Source of the DNA: Arthrinium phaeospermum
Taxonomy: Eukaryota > Ascomycota > Sordariomycetes > Amphisphaeriales > Apiosporaceae
DNA length: 64,000 nt
Assembly: GCA_006503535.1 (NCBI GenBank)
Contig: QYRS01000009.1
Location: 496,001 to 560,000 of the forward strand
Direction: 5' to 3'
Shown here piece by piece: positions 57,949-64,000 of this stretch; position 1 is the first letter of the stretch; each line of letters starts with the position of its first letter. The translations under genes and the position numbers were made by a program. Below the pieces are notes generated by a model. The model was not told where the DNA came from and did not search any database. It saw only the letters and a program-made list of their open reading frames with translations.

Positions 57949-60141
57949 TTATGCTGGTGTCGTACGGGCACCATGTTCCATCAGCATTTCGATTACATCC
58001 TTGTGCCGGAACTTTTGTGCCAAAAGGAGCGAAGTTTCGCTAAACTCATTTATCGCGTTGGGATCCGCACCCCGATCAAGCAACAGTCGTACAATTTTGC
58101 GCCGACCATGCCTCGACGCCAACAATAGAGCTGTGCTGCCGTACCGGTTTTTCTGGTTACAGTCGACTCCTCGGTCGAGTAGTGATTGGACGTTATCCAG
58201 TCGGCCAAACCGTGCCGCTCGTATAAGTGGCGTACTGCTCAGTAAATTATGCTGCGAGTCAACACAACCCTTCCTGCAGTCGCAGCGGTTGCTCAGGGCG
58301 TTATGGTCTGCCCCTCGATATAACAAAAGCTGGAATACAGCCTCATGTGCAAGTCCTGCTGATACAACTAGAGGCGTTTCGCCGCCGTTATTGCGGCCTT
58401 CGATATCTGCTCCTCTGTCGAGCAGGAGCCGCACTACGGCTACGTGACCTCCTGCTGCTGCTGATGTAAGCGGCGTGCCATGTCCAATCTTATGGTTAGG
58501 ATCGGCTCCTCTATCAAGAAGCAGTCGCACAATCTTCTCACGACCCCGTCTTGATGACGACATAAGCGGACTATCACCCCAATCCATCTGGGATTGACAG
58601 CTCACGCCTCGACTGAGTAGCAATTCGACGATAGCTTCATGACCTCCCCCAGAGGCAAACATGAGGGCTCTGGGGCGACAGTCGTTGTCACGATCAAGGT
58701 ACTCACCACGGTCCAGAAGTAACCTCACACATGTCTCGTTTCCAACCTCTGATGCAATGAGGAGTGGTATCACACTCCTGTTTCCCTGGACTTGGATGGT
58801 GCAATCGGCGTTCTCGGGGCTCAATCTTCTGGCAGGTGTCCAGGTATTAATATGCCTCCCTTCCTTGCACGCAGGTAGAGGCCTATCAGCTACAGTTTCT
58901 GATCCAGTCAACGACTGCTCCAGACTGAGAATGACCTCCAATGATCCTTCGTCAAGGCCTATATTTCTCACTGCGCCTTGGATTAGCCCGGGAGTGCGGC
59001 CCAGGCTTTGGATGTGTTCCATGAGGAATGGTTGCACGGTGTTGGTGCTTGGATGGCGCAATATACACTCAAGAACCACATTGTGGATGCCTTTCATGTG
59101 ATGCAAAAACATTTGCACACTTGGATAGTTGATGGACATTAGACAGTCAGTACGGCATTTAAATATGAATGATAGCGTTCTTCGGATAAGGTTAGGGATA
59201 GCCATGCCATAGTCGATGGGGATCTTGGCGTTTGCCTCTGGACATAAGCCAAAGAGGGCGAAGATCTTATCATGCTCCTGAGTGGCCTCCGTGCGAGAGA
59301 ACCTCTTCAGAAGAGTAAGGAGGTCACGCTCCCGACTCCACCAAGACCCTTTCCTAGATGGACCGGGCATAATGTCAATGACCGCCTGACAGTGCGAGTT
59401 GATGGAAATATCCATCAACTCTGGGCAGACGGCAAAGATCCTGGCCGAGACAGACTTGTGGCCGCAATGGATTATGGCGGCACGAGCATTGGCGACCTCC
59501 TGGAGAATCCAGACCCTGTGAAACCAAGGCCGCCCCATCATGCTCATGAGTCCAAACATGAGTGTTCTCTTACTTGCCGGGGAGCCTCTCTGTACATGTT
59601 CCCAGTTCAGTTGCCACCGGAAATCGGTTGGTGCCCAGTTCAACCCGGGCATTCGCCTCTGCAATTCAGCCAGAGAATCCATCAAGGCACTGATTGGTTC
59701 CGTCAACGAGCCAAGCCAGATTACAACCCGCTGTGCACGGCGGTAAATCTGATCCATTCGTTGGACTTGATGACCGCGCTCACGCTCATTCGCCTGGTCA
59801 ATGCAAATGGCATCGATCCAGAGAATGCGATCCACGCTCCGATAACGTATGTCCTGAAGAAGGGACCATAGGTTGTACGTGACCAAGAGCTTCGCCCCGT
59901 TTAGGCATATTTCACGAGGGTCGGCCATCGAGCCCCAGGTGTAAGAGACGGCCTCGTAGTCGGGGACGAAGTCGGCGTCGAAGGAGGCCTCGATGAGCTC
60001 GCACTCAATACCCGGGCCCTCAGTCGGCGTTGATCGCTTGCGTTTGAGCGTCGCATTGCCCAGCGCCTTCAGGCGTAGCAGCCGAACCCCTGGCCGGGTG
60101 AGATCAAGAGGATCATACTTGAACGGAACCTTCCGCGCCAT
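57949..60141 (-). CDS. HET domain-ankyrin repeat protein
   Basis: Intronless, 730 aa. The heterokaryon-incompatibility domain occupies about 60-210, with its three signature blocks: DYEAVSYTWG (61-70), ILWIDAICIDQANERERGHQ (106-125) and RAQRVVIWLG (135-144). A helical middle section follows. At least seven ankyrin repeats run from about residue 455 to the C-terminus, many with the motif VRLLLDRGAD. A loop CDCRKGCVDSQHN interrupts the array at about 620. HET domains trigger cell death when non-self is detected after hyphal fusion; the ankyrin array would be the recognition or regulatory part. The very similar repeats suggest ongoing repeat reshuffling. The start ATG 60141 is the first in frame and lies directly before a normal HET N-terminus. 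Confidence 0.94.
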   Translation of the reverse strand: MARKVPFKYDPLDLTRPGVRLLRLKALGNATLKRKRSTPTEGPGIECELIEASFDADFVPDYEAVSYTWGSMADPREICLNGAKLLVTYNLWSLLQDIRYRSVDRILWIDAICIDQANERERGHQVQRMDQIYRRAQRVVIWLGSLTEPISALMDSLAELQRRMPGLNWAPTDFRWQLNWEHVQRGSPASKRTLMFGLMSMMGRPWFHRVWILQEVANARAAIIHCGHKSVSARIFAVCPELMDISINSHCQAVIDIMPGPSRKGSWWSRERDLLTLLKRFSRTEATQEHDKIFALFGLCPEANAKIPIDYGMAIPNLIRRTLSFIFKCRTDCLMSINYPSVQMFLHHMKGIHNVVLECILRHPSTNTVQPFLMEHIQSLGRTPGLIQGAVRNIGLDEGSLEVILSLEQSLTGSETVADRPLPACKEGRHINTWTPARRLSPENADCTIQVQGNRSVIPLLIASEVGNETCVRLLLDRGEYLDRDNDCRPRALMFASGGGHEAIVELLLSRGVSCQSQMDWGDSPLMSSSRRGREKIVRLLLDRGADPNHKIGHGTPLTSAAAGGHVAVVRLLLDRGADIEGRNNGGETPLVVSAGLAHEAVFQLLLYRGADHNALSNRCDCRKGCVDSQHNLLSSTPLIRAARFGRLDNVQSLLDRGVDCNQKNRYGSTALLLASRHGRRKIVRLLLDRGADPNAINEFSETSLLLAQKFRHKDVIEMLMEHGARTTPA

Positions 60142-61197
60142 GGACGGAATGTGTTTATGTCGTGGGAGCCAGTAACGACGGTTCAGGCAGGTAAAGTATG
60201 CAGAGAGGAGAGGGAATAGATTACTTCAACAACCGGACGGTGCGGGGGATTCGTTAAATGTGATTCGGGGGTTGGAAGGCTTGTGGTACTGGCTGCATCA
60301 TGTGAGAATGCGATGGTTGGATTTGTTACTGATTGGTGGTATTTCCATTTGGGGCTATGTAGTGACTGCATCCCGACAGGCTCGGTACGCCTGGCCGAGC
60401 ACACCACCATCGATGCCATGGGCGCATTTGATTAGCTGCCGGTGCTGAGCCATGTCAACAAGCCCCATTCATCGAATTTGACCGGGCGATGCTCGGGTAC
60501 GAGTCTTGGTCGAAGGTTTCGCGGGTTACGGCGAATGTATCCAAAGACACCTGAAACGGGGAAAGGGGAAGAAGACAGCCCAATAAGACCGTCTCATAGA
60601 TATGCCCTGTCAGAAATAACTAGGTAAAATTGCTATTTGCTTGAGTGCCTAATATATACACTAAATGTTCTCTAATTCATTGATCCAGTATGCCCAGGCT
60701 TAGTATATAAGAGATGGTCTGGAGTGGCAATTGCATATGGTTTGGGATGCATCCAATTCAGCCTTTTGATAATATCGAGGCGTGTCATGTCGCAGGCGAC
60801 ATCCAATTGCTAGTTAAGTTTTGTGCGGTCCAGCTGGCAGCAAGGCAGATTTGCTACGCAAGAATGAAGAAGCGGACTGCTAAATGCCATTGCCAATGCG
60901 CATAAGCTGATCTGAGCAACATGAATTGAGGTCCAGCCAACGACGTGCATGTAGGAGCAGCTGCGGTGATGCATTATCCCATGTAGATGCTGTGACGAGA
61001 TAAAAGATAAGACCCCAACGTGCTGGCTAAGCCGTTCTAAAGTCACCGCCCACCCCACTAAAAAGTTTCTGGCAGAAAGCTTCCCGCAATTGAGCGAGCC
61101 AGAACTTTACTGCTAAACATCGTGGTTTTGGTTCCGACTTTTCGCCAGAACACGAGTGCACTTTATCGCACGCCCTACCACGACACAACGTATCGCC
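60142..61197. other. Divergent promoter region
   Basis: About 1 kb between the divergent HET-ankyrin and Drs1 genes. No clear TATA box or repeat is seen. Confidence 0.5.
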
Positions 61198-63565
61198 ATG
61201 GGTCCCGTCAAGAAGCGCAAGGTCGACGACGACTTTGTCCTCACGATATCCGACAACGAAGACATTCCGATCGAGGAGGAGCCCTTACCTGCTGCCCCGC
61301 CAAAGAAGAAGTCAAAGTCCAAGAAGTCCAAGAAGAGCGCAAAGCAAGACGACGATGAGCCCGAGGAAGACGAGGGTGGAATTTGGGGCAAGAAGGATGA
61401 CGACGATGGCGCCATGGACTCCGATTTCGAATTCATGCTCGACAACACCGGCGACATCATGGGCGATGAATTCGAGGGCTGGGGTTTCGACCGTGCCAAG
61501 AAGGGCATGAACGAGAGAAAACAGGTCGACATCGACGACATCATCCGAAGGCGTAGGGAGAAGAAGGAGGCCAAGGAGGGCAAAAAGAAGCCTGCGCCTG
61601 CAGCAAACCCGGAGGAAGAGGCTGACGACGGTGATCTCGATATGGAAGACGACGAGGACGGTGTCCTCGCCGACGACGCCTTCGGAATGGGCGCGGACTC
61701 AGACGCTGAGAACTCGGACGGAGGAGCTGCGGATGAGATGGACGAAGATCAAGACGAGGACGCAGAAGAAGAGCAAGACGACGATGCAGCCTCGGACGAT
61801 GATTCGGTCGCCACAGCGGTCGAACACCCCGACGACAATGGCAGTGATTCCGATGCTTCAGAGCCGGAGGAGGACGCCGAGGAGGCTGCTAAGAGGGAGG
61901 CTTTCTTCGCACCCGAAGAAAAGTCCAAGGATAAAAGGCAAAAGACTTCGTTCCAGAGCATGTCCCTGTCGCGCCCAATTCTCCGTGGCCTCACGTCTGT
62001 TGGCTTCAACAAGCCCACGCCCATTCAAAGCAAGACCATTCCCATCGCCTTGGAAGGTCGCGACGTGGTCGGTGGAGCCGAGACCGGTTCTGGTAAAACA
62101 GCCGCCTTCGTGGTTCCGATTCTCGAACGACTGCTGTACCGCCCCAAGAAGGTACCGACGACAAGAGTGGTCATCATGACGCCTACCCGTGAGTTGGCTA
62201 TTCAATGTCACTCGGTCGCTACCAAGCTTGCCAGCCATACCGACATCAAGTTCTGTTTGGCCGTGGGTGGTCTCAGTCTGAAGGTGCAGGAGGCTGAGCT
62301 GCGTCTCCGCCCGGATGTGGTCATCGCTACGCCCGGTCGATTGATCGATCACATGCGAAACTCGGCCAGCTTCAACGTTGACACCGTGGAGATCCTGATT
62401 CTCGATGAAGCCGATCGTATGCTGGAAGATGGTTTCGCCGACGAGTTGAACGAAGTCCTCACAACCCTCCCCAAGTCACGACAGACTATGTTGTTCTCGG
62501 CCACCATGACGTCGTCAGTCGACAGTCTTATTCGCGTGGGTATGGACAAGCCTGTTCGCCTCTTGGTGGATGCTCAAAACAAGACGGTCCAGAAGCTTGA
62601 GCAGAAGTTCGTTCGGTTACGACCCGGTCGCGAAGACAAGCGTATGGGCTACCTCGTACACATCTGCAAAACTATGTACACGGAGAAGGTCATTGTCTTT
62701 TTCAGACAAAAGAAGGATGCCCATCGGGCACGCATCATCTTCGGCCTTTTGGGCATGTCGTGTGGTGAGCTTCACGGTAGCATGAACCAGTCTCAGGTAA
62801 GCCATTCATTTCCGCAGGATTACACCACAATGCTAACAGCTACAGCGTATGTCGAGTGTGGAAGGATTCCGTGATGGCAACGTCAACTATCTTCTTGCTA
62901 CCGATCTTGCTTCCCGAGGTCTGGATATCAAGGGCATTGACACAGTCATCAACTACGAAGCGCCGCAAAAAATCGAGATCTACGTCCATCGTGTCGGTCG
63001 TACAGCCCGTGCTGGCCGTTCCGGTGTTGCCATTACATTGGCTGCCGAGCCAGATCGCAAGGTTGTCAAGGCCGCCGTCAAGCAAGGCAAGGCGCAAGGA
63101 GCTAAGATTGGCAGTCTTGTGATCGAGGCCAGTGATGCCGACAAGTGGCAAGCCCAGATCGATGATATGGATGCCGAGATCGAAGCGATCATGGTGGAGG
63201 AGAAGGAAGAGAAGCAATTGGCCAACGCCGAGATGCAGATCAAGAAGGGCGAGAACATGGTGGCGCACGAGGACGAGATCAAGTCGAGGCCCAGGCGGAC
63301 GTGGTTCGAGTCGCAAGACGACAAGAAGAAGGCCCGGGATGCGGGCCGCGCCGAGCTCAACGGACTCAAGGAGGGGCTCAAGAAGAAGGGCGGCGGCAAG
63401 CTGTCCAACAACGACCGGAAGAAGCTGGACGCCAAGTCCATCCGGAGCGACGAGCGGGTGTGGAAGAAGGGCGCGGCCGAGCGGTCGGGCAAGGGCGCTG
63501 TGCTCAACTTCAAGAAGGACAAGTCCAAGTCCAAGAAGGGAGGCTCCAGGGTCAAGAAGAGGTAG
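61198..63565 (+). CDS. drs1: ATP-dependent RNA helicase Drs1 (DEAD-box, 60S ribosome biogenesis)
   Basis: Two exons, 61198-62796 and 62846-63565, with a 49-nt intron (GTAAGC, GCTAACAG branch region, CAG acceptor). They encode 772 aa. A long acidic/Lys-rich N-terminus carries the conserved [14 protein letters not shown] segment. The Q motif region ([14 protein letters not shown]), motif I AETGSGKT (294-301), motif II DEAD (403-406) and motif III SAT follow in order, then motif [12 protein letters not shown] in exon 2. The C-terminus is coiled and basic with the Drs1-type [10 protein letters not shown] block and a Lys-rich nucleolar-type tail. Drs1 remodels pre-60S particles in the nucleolus and is essential in yeast. 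All motifs are intact. An upstream in-frame ATG at 61156 exists, but MGPVKKRK is the expected start. Confidence 0.97.
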
Positions 63566-64000
63566 TGTAGCGTGTGACTTTAGATGCCGAGATAGAAACT
63601 TGCCAATACCTATATGTACGATCAACCATTCAAAAAGGCAGATGAAACATACTCGATTTTACATATCGAGAATTAAAATAATAACGGTATGATTTACATC
63701 AATTCAACCCATTCTGATCGACATGAACGGGGCAAATACATTGGAATATGCACAGCATCGGCTTTTGACCGGATTGACATTACTGACCGGCTGCCGGTAG
63801 ATTTCAGATGACACAGGGCAGTTGGGTTTTAACGGTCTCCAGGCCTGGGCCGCTTGGCGCTGCCATCAGCGATGCAGATCCGCCTCAATTCCCCGTTTTC
63901 TCACCAAAACGGCATGGCGGGGGACGGGCTGGTGCTGATGTCACAACCATAGACCTTGCTTATCCTGCTTGCCTGGCAGACATTTAGCGTATTGCTGGCG
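63566..64000. other. Intergenic to window end
   Basis: Presumed 3' UTR of Drs1 and following spacer. No gene can be supported. Confidence 0.5.

Noticed and set aside
1..64000. CRISPR arrays, operons or bacterial regulatory sites
   Set aside because: Gene structures, introns and families are eukaryotic; no regularly spaced repeat-spacer array is present.

Overview
The window comes from the nuclear genome of a filamentous ascomycete (Pezizomycotina, probably a Sordariomycete). The protein genes are interrupted by short introns of 49 to 208 nt, many with GT..AG ends and CTAAC/CTGAC-like branch points. The gene content is also fungal: GH72 glucanosyltransferase, CFEM protein, AA11-type LPMO, NACHT and HET proteins, a Zn2Cys6 regulator, Drs1 helicase and an elongator tRNA-Met. 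I reconstructed 18 protein loci and one tRNA; exon boundaries were set by hand from splice signals and reading phase.

Layout. 1-7.0 kb: the 3' part of a giant DUF3638/DUF3645 ATPase-like gene. 8.4-10.1 kb: GPI-anchored GH72 cell-wall enzyme (minus). 12.1-13.0 kb: RNase H type I protein. 13.5-17.7 kb: NACHT-ankyrin NLR-like gene (minus). 17.7-30.2 kb: gene-poor stretch with small secreted or surface proteins (8-Cys protein, CFEM-GPI protein, five-exon secreted protein), a tRNA-Met and several small repeats. 30.2-34.3 kb: convergent multicopper oxidase and cytochrome P450. 35.0-45.4 kb: a small soluble protein, then four secreted proteins (8-Cys; Ala/Ser-rich with dibasic sites; tiny acidic; duplicated Cys-rich module) and an AA11-like LPMO that carries a frameshift in this sequence. 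47.4-50.7 kb: second NACHT-like NTPase. 51.3-52.4 kb: short-chain dehydrogenase bracketed by inverted repeats. 54.3-57.1 kb: Zn2Cys6 transcription factor. 57.9-60.1 kb: HET-ankyrin protein (minus). 61.2-63.6 kb: Drs1 ribosome-biogenesis helicase.

How it fits together. Housekeeping genes (Drs1, GH72, RNase H, DUF3638) sit around an accessory core. That core is rich in secreted or surface proteins and in self/non-self recognition families (two NACHT proteins, one HET protein). MCO, P450, SDR and the Zn2Cys6 factor are oxidoreductase/regulator genes, but I see no PKS, NRPS or terpene cyclase, so I do not call a biosynthetic cluster. The best leads are the inverted-repeat-bracketed SDR gene with a candidate 6-bp target duplication, the repeat secreted protein with regularly spaced KARR sites, the duplicated Cys-rich secretory module, and the frameshifted LPMO.
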